Shown piece by piece: positions 1-9,335 of a stretch of DNA of 64,000 nt; position 1 is the stretch's first letter, and every line of letters starts with the position of its first letter. The stretch is from Leptospira brenneri (GTDB lineage: Bacteria > Spirochaetota > Leptospiria > Leptospirales > Leptospiraceae): NCBI RefSeq assembly GCF_002812125.1, contig NZ_NPDQ01000004.1, positions 248,001 to 312,000 on the forward strand, given 5' to 3'. The notes under the pieces are model-generated. The model searched no databases. It was given only the letters and a program-made list of their open reading frames with translations, and was not told where the DNA came from. The position numbers and the translations under genes were made by a program.

Positions 1-1044
1 TAAAATGTCTTCACCTGACTTTACCGATTGGTGAAAAATTTCTTTCATTCCTTCTTCGGTAATGTATTCGGACTTAGAGTTCATTGCTTCACTGGCACCA
101 TCCGTATACATAAAAAACAAAGATCCATTTTTTAATTGTACTGTTTGTACCTCGTCATTGGCGGTAAAGTTAATTCCCATAATCATAGGACTCATCCCTT
201 TTAGGAATTTGGTTTCACCGTCAATGTAGACTAAGGGAGCGGGATGGCCGCCATTGATATAAGATAACTTTAGATCTTGGTCAAGAATCGCATAACAGAA
301 GGTGATTGCATAATCTTCGGGAAGAACTAGTTCCATATTTTTACGTAAATGTTCTACCCGTTCGTGAAGTCCCATCGATGCCACTAAATTGAATAATTGC
401 ATTTTGAACATCGCACCGATAAGAGCCGCACTCGGACCATGGCCCGAACAATCGGCAATGACAATATGGAGTTTTTTTTCTTCGATCCAAGAATCAACAA
501 AGTCCCCACCGATCTGTAAATAAGGATGAAATAAAGTTTGAGCTTTGATTCCATTCCAAATAAAACTTTTTTCTGGAATTAATTGGTCTTGGACTCGCCT
601 TGCGGTTTGTAATTCCTTTTCATACTTACTTTTTTGTCTATACAACTCATCTTGTAAATCTTTCAAACGAATCACTGAATGGATTTTTGCCACGAGTTCC
701 CTTTTGTTAAAAGGTTTGTTGATAAAATCGTCCCCACCATTTTTCATCGCTTCCTGAAATCCCACCTCTCTTTCAATCGAGGTGATAAAAAGAATCGGAA
801 GGAGTTTGAACTGGTCCATGGTTCGCAGTTCCCGACAGAAGGAAAACCCATCCTGAACAGGCATATTCACATCTAACAGGAGAGTGTCGATAGCTGTATT
901 CAAAAGAACTAGACGCGCCTCTTCTGCGGAGTAAGCAGTATAGGTTTTAAATCCCTCTTGTTGGAGAAGGTATTTCAAAAGTTCCACATTTTCGGGAACA
1001 TCATCCACGATGAGAATGGTATGAATGGCTTCTTCTTTCGACAT
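1..1044 (-). CDS. Response regulator with SpoIIE/PP2C-type phosphatase domain (3' end cut by window)
   Basis: Read by hand from the ATG at 1042-1044; the gene runs off the left edge, so the C-terminus is missing. The N-terminus is a CheY-like receiver: acidic pair D14-D15, phosphoacceptor D58 in LLLDVNMP, then the FITS and NKPF motifs. A helical linker (RQKSKYEKELQTARRVQDQL) leads into a PP2C-like SpoIIE domain with the metal-binding motifs GGDFVD and IADCSGHG. Family knowledge: such proteins are phosphorylation-controlled Ser/Thr phosphatases, often acting on anti-anti-sigma factors (RsbU type). The target is not visible here. The stop of this upstream-facing gene lies outside the window, and ccmC ends only 3 bp from its start, so the two may be co-transcribed. 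Confidence 0.9.
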   Translation of the reverse strand, partial: MSKEEAIHTILIVDDVPENVELLKYLLQQEGFKTYTAYSAEEARLVLLNTAIDTLLLDVNMPVQDGFSFCRELRTMDQFKLLPILFITSIEREVGFQEAMKNGGDDFINKPFNKRELVAKIHSVIRLKDLQDELYRQKSKYEKELQTARRVQDQLIPEKSFIWNGIKAQTLFHPYLQIGGDFVDSWIEEKKLHIVIADCSGHGPSAALIGAMFKMQLFNLVASMGLHERVEHLRKNMELVLPEDYAITFCYAILDQDLKLSYINGGHPAPLVYIDGETKFLKGMSPMIMGINFTANDEVQTVQLKNGSLFFMYTDGASEAMNSKSEYITEEGMKEIFHQSVKSGEDIL

Positions 1045-1047
1045 GGT

Positions 1048-1746
1048 TTAATCCAGTTCCGATTTCAGTTTGGATCTAATATCTTGGATTTTTTCACTAC
1101 GGTTGGAAACAAGAAAAAGGATTAAAAATAGAAAGTGGAAGGCAAGCACTCCAAACCACATACTCTGTTTCATATCAGAATCCATCCCACCCTTTCCAAG
1201 AACACTCCCCGGATGGTTTCCTGGATTCTCAATCCACCGAATGGCACCCCAAGTAAGGATGGCACTGACAGCACAAAGTACGGAAAGATAGGCAGAAAGG
1301 ATGGCTTTTTTTGTTTTTGCCGGAACCAAATAACGGAAAATAAAATAACTTACAAGCGAAATACAAAGGATAAAAAATGACTGCAACCTAGCGTCTGTTT
1401 TGTCCCAAGGAACACCCCAAGCACTGTAAGCCCAAATCGGGCCAGAAAATAAAACACCAACTGCAAATAAAAAAGAAAGTTGGTTTGCGGTAAAGGCAAG
1501 CCGATCCCAAAGCATATTCCGAGAAAAAAGAAAAATAAGAGAAAATAAAAAGGAGAGAACAGGTCCATATAACGCGACCCAGGCGACAGGAACATGTAAA
1601 TAAAAAATTCTGTGGCTTAGCCCTTGTTCTAAAATCACATTGGGGTAAACTAACGATAAAATAATGGCAAAAACGAGTGAGAAACAAACAACGAGGTAAA
1701 AACCGATGTCGAAAGCGGGGTGGAATATCCGAATCTTACGTTCCAT
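1048..1746 (-). CDS. ccmC: Haem exporter / cytochrome c biogenesis protein CcmC
   Basis: A protein of 232 aa with about six hydrophobic membrane segments. It carries a CcmC/CcsA-type tryptophan-rich segment ([14 protein letters not shown], around residues 109-122). Two likely haem-ligand histidines flank it: HVPVAW near residue 51 and NHPGSVL near residue 178. In the family this inner-membrane protein presents haem to the periplasmic chaperone CcmE. It is the last gene of a ccmA-ccmB-ccmC run, about 50 bp after ccmB. The tryptophan-rich motif deviates from the classic WGxxWxWD pattern, so CcsA-like is an alternative name, but the length and the ccmAB neighbours favour CcmC. No ccmE or ccmF is present in the window. 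Confidence 0.85.
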   Translation of the reverse strand: MERKIRIFHPAFDIGFYLVVCFSLVFAIILSLVYPNVILEQGLSHRIFYLHVPVAWVALYGPVLSFLFSLIFLFSRNMLWDRLAFTANQLSFLFAVGVLFSGPIWAYSAWGVPWDKTDARLQSFFILCISLVSYFIFRYLVPAKTKKAILSAYLSVLCAVSAILTWGAIRWIENPGNHPGSVLGKGGMDSDMKQSMWFGVLAFHFLFLILFLVSNRSEKIQDIRSKLKSELD

Positions 1747-1797
1747 TTTTTTCCAGATTTTTATAGATGGAAAGAAATTCGAGGAGAAAACAAGGCA

Positions 1798-2454
1798 TTA
1801 ATGCTCATTCCTTAGAATCTCAATCATCACAGAACCGAGTGTTGCATAAAATAACATAAAAAAGAGGAGTAAACCCACGGAAGGTAGGTAAAACCCTGGT
1901 TCCAACCAGTATCTGTGTTCCGCCTCTAACCCAAACAGAAAAAGGGGAATGGAAAAGGGAAGTTGCAAAAGGGGAATGATGATTTCTTTCAACCGGCTTT
2001 CAAAGGCAATGAGACCAAGAGAAACACCGAGAAACACCAAACACCCACTCCCTAAATTAGCAAAAAGCCATTCTCCCCAGTACCGATCCACACTCATGTT
2101 TTGAAAAAATACAGAGAGGATAAGAACCAAAGAAGCATTCACAAGGATGGTACAAAACCAAATCGCACATGATTTAGCCAAATACAGAGAAATAGGACTG
2201 ACAAAGGAAACACTAGCCTCCCAACCCATAGACTCTCTCTCTTCCCAAAGACTTTGGCTTACGATCACAAAGTTGAGTAAAAAAATAATTGCCCATTTGA
2301 TTCCGCGAATGCTTCTTTCTGACAACATTTCGTTTACTTCAATGGAAGTGTAAAAAATAAAAACAACAGAAACACTTAAAGTAAAAAGAGAAACAATTCC
2401 TCCGAGAGAACGGCCAATCAAATAAAATTCTTTTTTAAGTAATGTGAGTAACAA
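1798..2454 (-). CDS. ccmB: Haem exporter membrane protein CcmB
   Basis: A protein of 218 aa with about six hydrophobic segments, of the size and layout of CcmB, the permease subunit of the CcmAB(C) haem-handling ABC complex. The start is TTG at 2452-2454. It is preceded in the coding sense by a strong GGAGG Shine-Dalgarno and overlaps the end of ccmA by 20 bp, which implies translational coupling. There is no in-frame ATG near the N-terminus. The segment SLWEERESMGWEA (near residues 67-79) resembles the conserved cytoplasmic loop of CcmB. The identification leans on that loop, the hydrophobic profile and the position between ccmA and ccmC. Confidence 0.8.
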   Translation of the reverse strand: MLLTLLKKEFYLIGRSLGGIVSLFTLSVSVVFIFYTSIEVNEMLSERSIRGIKWAIIFLLNFVIVSQSLWEERESMGWEASVSFVSPISLYLAKSCAIWFCTILVNASLVLILSVFFQNMSVDRYWGEWLFANLGSGCLVFLGVSLGLIAFESRLKEIIIPLLQLPFSIPLFLFGLEAEHRYWLEPGFYLPSVGLLLFFMLFYATLGSVMIEILRNEH

Positions 2455-3055
2455 ACACCCCTCCCTTTTCTATTTTCAATTGGGAAGTACATTGTAAATC
2501 CGAAGGAATGGAATGGAGAACAATGAGTATGAGTCTTGACTTTGATTCTAAATTTAAAAGTTCTGTGAGGGTTTTGGAAGATTCAGCATCCAAACCAGTA
2601 TAGGGTTCATCAAATAAAATCAGATCCGCCGAAGAAAGTAAAACCCGCAAAATTGCCACTTTCTGTTTCATTCCCCGAGAGAATGTATGGATCGGATCCC
2701 AAATTCTTTTTTGCAAACGAAAGGCTTCTAATAACTCCTTTCGTTTCGAAAGATCAGGTTCTCTTCCATCTAACTTGGAAAAATAATCCAAATTTTCCTC
2801 TAAACTTAAAGAAGAATAAAATCCGAGTTCATGGCCAAGGTAGGTAAGTTTTTTTTTTCCCTGATTCCAAGTCCATTTAGGAGAGGAATGGGAATGGTGG
2901 TAAATTTCTTTTAAGAGTGTGGACTTCCCCGCTCCGTTTTCCCCAAGGACTGCGACAAGTCCCGTCTTAAAAAAAGATAGATTGATCTCTCTAAGTAAGA
3001 CCTTTTCGCCGACACTTATAGTAAGCGCTTTTGTTTCCAAAAGGGTTTGGTTCAT
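2435..3055 (-). CDS. ccmA: Haem exporter ABC ATPase CcmA
   Basis: A small ABC ATPase of 206 aa, the usual size of CcmA. Walker A is GENGAGKS (about residues 39-46). The signature is FSRGMKQKVAI, an SRGMKQ form typical of haem and ABC-2 exporters. Walker B is LILFDEPYTGLD and the H-loop is VLHS. It is first in the ccmABC operon, and its product drives release of holo-CcmE in cytochrome c maturation in the family. The start ATG (3053-3055) is only 8 bp from the divergent ATG of the TPR gene at 3064, so the promoter must lie inside the neighbouring coding sequence. Confidence 0.88.
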   Translation of the reverse strand: MNQTLLETKALTISVGEKVLLREINLSFFKTGLVAVLGENGAGKSTLLKEIYHHSHSSPKWTWNQGKKKLTYLGHELGFYSSLSLEENLDYFSKLDGREPDLSKRKELLEAFRLQKRIWDPIHTFSRGMKQKVAILRVLLSSADLILFDEPYTGLDAESSKTLTELLNLESKSRLILIVLHSIPSDLQCTSQLKIEKGGVFVTHIT

Positions 3056-3063
3056 TCTACACC

Positions 3064-4080
3064 ATGTTCTTTCGTAGCTTTAGTCTCGCACTTCTGTTTT
3101 TTTTTCCCAGTCTGATTTGGGGACAAAAATTAATTGGGAATCAGGAATATCCAGAAATCCTCTGGGGAAAAGATCAAGAGTTTGACACCTCAGACTTCCC
3201 CAATGGTTCTTTTATCTATCAAAAAGACGACTTCATCCTCGCACGAGGAAAACTCTTCCAAGGCGAACCACCCAAATCCAATGGAAGTTTTACTTATGGA
3301 ACTGAAACCATCACCAATTCGGGAAAATGGAATAACGATACGATCGAACTTTTATTATCGGGAAAACAAAATGTTCGTTTGGATGTGATCAAACGATTGG
3401 AAGCCGGGGTTAGGTTTGATCCACAATTTTTTCCCTTCCGTTATAACTTAGGGCGGCTCTATTCATTGGAGATGAAATACGAAAAGGCACTTGTTGAATT
3501 TGAATATGCGAAAGCAGAAGTGCCAGAGTATTACAAAACCTATCTCCATATTGCGATTCTTTCGGAGATCACAAGACAAGTTTATTATGCCATAATGAAC
3601 TACAAATTGGCGGTGGAAAAAAATCCCTATGATACAGAAGCACTCATCCGTTTAGCCGACCATTATCTCGCAACAGGGTTAAAAAACAGAGCTCTCCTTT
3701 ATCTCAACAAAGCATTAAAAATCGAAGAGGAAAGTCCAAATGTAAAACTTGGATTTGCTAGGCTTGAGATGGAAAAGGGAAACTTTCATATCGCTTATAA
3801 AATTTTTAACCGCACCACTCTCACAACGGCAGAGGGAAAACCAAAACCTTACGATAAAAAATTTCATTATTATTTTGCAGAAACAGCGTCCAAAGTTACC
3901 GACTATGAAACTGCCGAAGAAGAATATACTAAGATGTTAAGTTTTACAAACGATCCTTTTTTTGCGACAGTCTCTGCGAAGGTAATTTCAAGAAGGCGTG
4001 ATATCGCCAAAAAATTTGCGGAAGCCAAACGAACTCAATTGGATGATTCGGAAGAAGAGACCACTCCTCCAAACGAATGA
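3064..4080 (+). CDS. Secreted tetratricopeptide-repeat protein, function unknown
   Basis: Starts at ATG 3064, giving about 338 aa. An upstream TTG at 3031 would add 11 residues inside ccmA and spoil the signal peptide. The N-terminus MFFRSFSLALLFFFPSLIWGQ is a typical export signal, so the product is probably periplasmic or membrane-bound. Several TPR-like helical repeats follow from about residue 120 (FPFRYNLGRLYSLEMKYEKA, then AIMNYKLAVEKNPYDTEALI, then LADHYLATGLKNRALLYLNK). TPR arrays mediate protein-protein contacts. No enzymatic motif is visible. The C-terminus is acidic, and the last 46 bp overlap the convergent ABC ATPase gene. Confidence 0.8.
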   Translation: MFFRSFSLALLFFFPSLIWGQKLIGNQEYPEILWGKDQEFDTSDFPNGSFIYQKDDFILARGKLFQGEPPKSNGSFTYGTETITNSGKWNNDTIELLLSGKQNVRLDVIKRLEAGVRFDPQFFPFRYNLGRLYSLEMKYEKALVEFEYAKAEVPEYYKTYLHIAILSEITRQVYYAIMNYKLAVEKNPYDTEALIRLADHYLATGLKNRALLYLNKALKIEEESPNVKLGFARLEMEKGNFHIAYKIFNRTTLTTAEGKPKPYDKKFHYYFAETASKVTDYETAEEEYTKMLSFTNDPFFATVSAKVISRRRDIAKKFAEAKRTQLDDSEEETTPPNE

Positions 4081-4823
4081 TTTCTGGCTGCTACCAAACT
4101 TTTTAATAAATTAGATTTTGGATTCTTTAGAATTTCGGCTGGATTTCCTGACTCTGCGATTTCACCTCCATCCAAAACAAAAATTTCATCACACATATAA
4201 GATAAAAAACCCAAATCATGAGATACAATAAACATTCCGAGTTTTTCTGTTTGATTAATTTGTTTTAGTTCTTCTGCAATTTTTTTCTGTACAAGAACAT
4301 CTAATGCCGTAACTGGTTCATCCAAAAGGAGGTATTCCGGTTCGACAAGTAAGGATCTAAGGATAGCAAATCGTTGTAATTGACCACCACTTAACTCGTA
4401 TTTTGTTTTCTCAAGTAAGTCAATTTCAAGGTCTAAACGTTTACAAAAAGATTCGATTCTAACCAATTCTTTTTGTTTTTTTTCCTTCGTTAAAAACAAA
4501 CCATGTTTGATCCGAATGGGTTCAAGAAGTAAGTCTTTCATTTTACCAAAAGGAGAAAAACTAGCCAGTGGGTCTTGGAATACTGGTTGGAGATTGGGAT
4601 TTTGTTTTTTGATGAGTAGCTTATCATTCCAGAAAATAGATCCACTCCAATTGTATCCCGCTTCCTTTTCCAAAAGACCAAGGGTCAACCGAAACAGAGT
4701 CGATTTACCTGAACCTGACTTTCCAATCAGGCCAGTAATTTTTTTTGCATCAGCAGTTAGATTGATATTTTGTAATAGGGAACGGTCTCCTACTTTTACT
4801 GTAATATTTTTAAGGGTAAACAT
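4035..4823 (-). CDS. Peptide/nickel-type ABC transporter ATP-binding protein (orphan)
   Basis: An ABC ATPase of 262 aa from ATG 4823, chosen because GGAG lies 8 nt upstream. A GTG at 4832 is also in frame but is badly placed for that ribosome site. Walker A is GKSGSGKST (34-42), the Q-loop region is PVFQDPLASFSP, the signature LSGGQLQRFAI, Walker B LLLDEPVTALD and the H-loop IVSHD. The FQDPLASFSP segment is typical of the OppF/DppF/NikE subfamily for dipeptides, oligopeptides or nickel. No permease, binding protein or second ATPase lies next to it, so partner and substrate are unknown. The 3' end overlaps the convergent TPR gene by 46 bp. Confidence 0.85.
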   Translation of the reverse strand: MFTLKNITVKVGDRSLLQNINLTADAKKITGLIGKSGSGKSTLFRLTLGLLEKEAGYNWSGSIFWNDKLLIKKQNPNLQPVFQDPLASFSPFGKMKDLLLEPIRIKHGLFLTKEKKQKELVRIESFCKRLDLEIDLLEKTKYELSGGQLQRFAILRSLLVEPEYLLLDEPVTALDVLVQKKIAEELKQINQTEKLGMFIVSHDLGFLSYMCDEIFVLDGGEIAESGNPAEILKNPKSNLLKSLVAARNHSFGGVVSSSESSN

Positions 4824-4894
4824 AGAGTTCACTCCATAAAATCATTGCGTTTCTTATTTCTAAAGACAAGCTGAAGGAGAAGGAGATTTGGGAA

Positions 4895-5794
4895 TTGGAA
4901 CTAGTTAAAATCACAGAAGTAGGACCAAGAGATGGACTGCAAAATGAAAAGACCATTCTCTCCACTCAGGATAAATTTGAATTCGTATCTCGTCTAGTAG
5001 AAAGCGGAGTTAAAAATATAGAACTCACTTCCTTTGTCAGAAAGGATCGGATTCCACAGATGGGAGATGCTACAGAGTTAGCGGCCCTAGTCCTTCCTAA
5101 GTTCCAAAATACAGTCCAATTTTCTTGCCTGACTCCTAATACAAAAGGATACGAAGGTGCCAAGGACTCGGGTTTTTCGGAAGTTGCCGTTTTTACCGCC
5201 ACATCGGAAACCTTTACCAAAAAAAATATCAATATGACCATACAAGAGAGTTTGGATTTTTTCAAACCCATCTTTACTTTGGCCAAACAAGATGGGATTA
5301 GAGTCCGAGGTTATATTTCTACTGTGATCGCCTGTCCCTATGAAGGAAAAATAGAACCGGAAAAAACCTTAGAAATCGCAGAACGACTATTAGATGCCGG
5401 TGCTTACGAAATTTCTTTAGGAGAAACCATCGGGGTCGCCGTTCCTTCTGAAGTGGAAGCCCTTCTCGAAGTCCTTTTTAAGAAATTTCCAAAAACTTAT
5501 TTTGCCGGGCACTTTCATGATACATACGGGATGGCCATCGCCAATGCAAAACAGGCATTATCTATGGGGATTCGTAGCTTTGATAGTTCGGCAGGGGGTC
5601 TCGGTGGTTGTCCTTATGCCAAAGGTGCTGCGGGGAATGTTGCCACAGAAGACTTAGTGTATTTTCTACATAAAGAAGGATATCATACTGGAATCGAATT
5701 AAATTCCATAATGGCAGCAAGTCGGTTTATGGAAGAAAAAATTCAAAGAAAACTAACCTCTAGAACTTATATTGCCATGAAGAATGCAGATTGA
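4895..5794 (+). CDS. mvaB: Hydroxymethylglutaryl-CoA lyase
   Basis: A protein of 299 aa, the normal length. It is a DRE-TIM metallolyase: EVGPRDGLQNE at residues 8-18, the metal/active-site stretch AGHFHDTYGMAIAN near 205-218, and the HMG-CoA lyase signature GGLGGCPYAKGAAGN with its catalytic cysteine near residue 240. The reaction splits HMG-CoA into acetyl-CoA and acetoacetate, the last step of leucine breakdown. The start is TTG at 4895, placed 9 nt after a GGAG. It overlaps the downstream DUF2400 gene by 11 bp, so the two are likely co-translated, although no functional link between them is known. Confidence 0.92.
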   Translation: MELVKITEVGPRDGLQNEKTILSTQDKFEFVSRLVESGVKNIELTSFVRKDRIPQMGDATELAALVLPKFQNTVQFSCLTPNTKGYEGAKDSGFSEVAVFTATSETFTKKNINMTIQESLDFFKPIFTLAKQDGIRVRGYISTVIACPYEGKIEPEKTLEIAERLLDAGAYEISLGETIGVAVPSEVEALLEVLFKKFPKTYFAGHFHDTYGMAIANAKQALSMGIRSFDSSAGGLGGCPYAKGAAGNVATEDLVYFLHKEGYHTGIELNSIMAASRFMEEKIQRKLTSRTYIAMKNAD

Positions 5795-6680
5795 TTTACA
5801 ACGACTCCATTCAAAATTAGAAGATCTAAGAACAAAGTACCAAAATCTAAACTATCTAGATACTGATCCCATTTGTTTTCCGAAAGCATACAAAGATCCT
5901 CTCGATATCGAAGTGGTTTCTTTCATTTCCTGTTTGTTTGCTTATGGAAACGTTAAGAGCATCCAAGGTTTTTTAAGGCCACTACTCCTTGCTCTAGGAA
6001 ATTCTCCCTTCCAAACTTTACGAGATCAAAATGAAGAGTATCAATCCTTCTTGAGTAAGCTAAATGTTTACAGGTTCCAAACCAAAAAGGACAACCAAAT
6101 CTTCTTCCAAACACTAGGAAGAGTACTCTCGGAATCCAAAACGAACTCCCCCATCTGGGAATCAAAATTTCTAAACTCTCAAAATAGGTTCGACGAAGAA
6201 AGTTCCATAAGCCGGTTCCAAAGTTTTTGGGAGGGTGAGTTCAAAAAAACATTGGGGAAAAAAGAACTTACTTATGGTCTACAATTCTTAATTGGCAAAT
6301 CAGAAGCAAAGTCCCCTAAAAAACGCCTTTCCTTATTTTTACGATGGATGGTAAGAAATTCCTATCCCGATTTCGGAATCTACAAAATCATCCAACCCAA
6401 CCAAATCCCCTTCCCTCTGGATGTTCACATTCAAAAATTAATACGAATTTTAGGAATCACGGACCGTAAAAGTTTTGGAGTGAAAGAAGCATATCTAATC
6501 AAAGAATTTTTTATGAATCTAAACCCCACCGATCCTTTGTTATACGACTTCTATTTAACTCGAGTTGGGATCATTGAAAAATGTAATGCATCATATCAAA
6601 AAGAGATTTGTGAGAATTGTTATTTGAAGGAGGTTTGTTTGGTAGTGCCACGGGGAATTGAACCCCGATTGCAAGGATGA
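5784..6680 (+). CDS. TIGR02757/DUF2400 family protein, HhH-GPD/endonuclease III-like features
   Basis: A protein of 298 aa. The N-terminal block DPLDIEVVSFISCLFAYGNVK is characteristic of the DUF2400/TIGR02757 family. The segment PLDVHIQKLIRILG (211-224) resembles the motif around the catalytic Asp of HhH-GPD DNA glycosylases (VDTHVxRVxxRLG in Nth/MutY), making D213 a candidate active residue. At the C-terminus C267, C276, C279 and C285 form a CX8CX2CX5C cluster like the 4Fe-4S loop of endonuclease III. A DNA-repair role is inference. The last 13 residues (VPRGIEPRLQG and its neighbours) are encoded on the opposite strand of tRNA-Glu and are probably not functional protein. The start overlaps mvaB. 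Confidence 0.82.
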   Translation: MQIDLQRLHSKLEDLRTKYQNLNYLDTDPICFPKAYKDPLDIEVVSFISCLFAYGNVKSIQGFLRPLLLALGNSPFQTLRDQNEEYQSFLSKLNVYRFQTKKDNQIFFQTLGRVLSESKTNSPIWESKFLNSQNRFDEESSISRFQSFWEGEFKKTLGKKELTYGLQFLIGKSEAKSPKKRLSLFLRWMVRNSYPDFGIYKIIQPNQIPFPLDVHIQKLIRILGITDRKSFGVKEAYLIKEFFMNLNPTDPLLYDFYLTRVGIIEKCNASYQKEICENCYLKEVCLVVPRGIEPRLQG

Positions 6681-6714
6681 AAACCTTGTGTCCTAACCAT
6701 TAGACGATGGCACC
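6640..6714 (-). tRNA. tRNA-Glu (anticodon TTC)
   Basis: Read on the minus strand: acceptor GGTGCCA pairs with TGGCACT (terminal G-U), the D-arm is CGTCTAATGGTTAGGAC, the anticodon stem AAGGT/ATCCTT encloses loop TTTTCAT with TTC at 34-36, and the T-arm CGGGGTTCAATTCCCCG is standard. The length is 75 nt with an encoded CCA. Its 3' half overlaps the end of the DUF2400 gene on the other strand, directly after that protein's last cysteine codon. Confidence 0.93.
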
Positions 6715-6753
6715 GTTTGTGAAGAACGTCCTCAGAGTGATCGGAACTCTGAT

Positions 6754-6829
<76 letters not shown>

Positions 6830-6905
6830 TTCTGTAGCCAAGAATATCGAACCACCTTTCTCGGTCAACAACTACTTAAAAAAAAGATCGAGAGCTCCCT
6901 ATTTT

Positions 6906-9213
<2,308 letters not shown>

Positions 9214-9335
9214 ACCGGGATCTCGATCACCCAAGAAGTCAGTTTAGAGAAATCCTGGATTTACGCAATCAATTGTAAAAATCGAATAGACAAATCGAAA
9301 TTTTTCGGTAATTTGATGTCGGTTTAGAGGCATAC

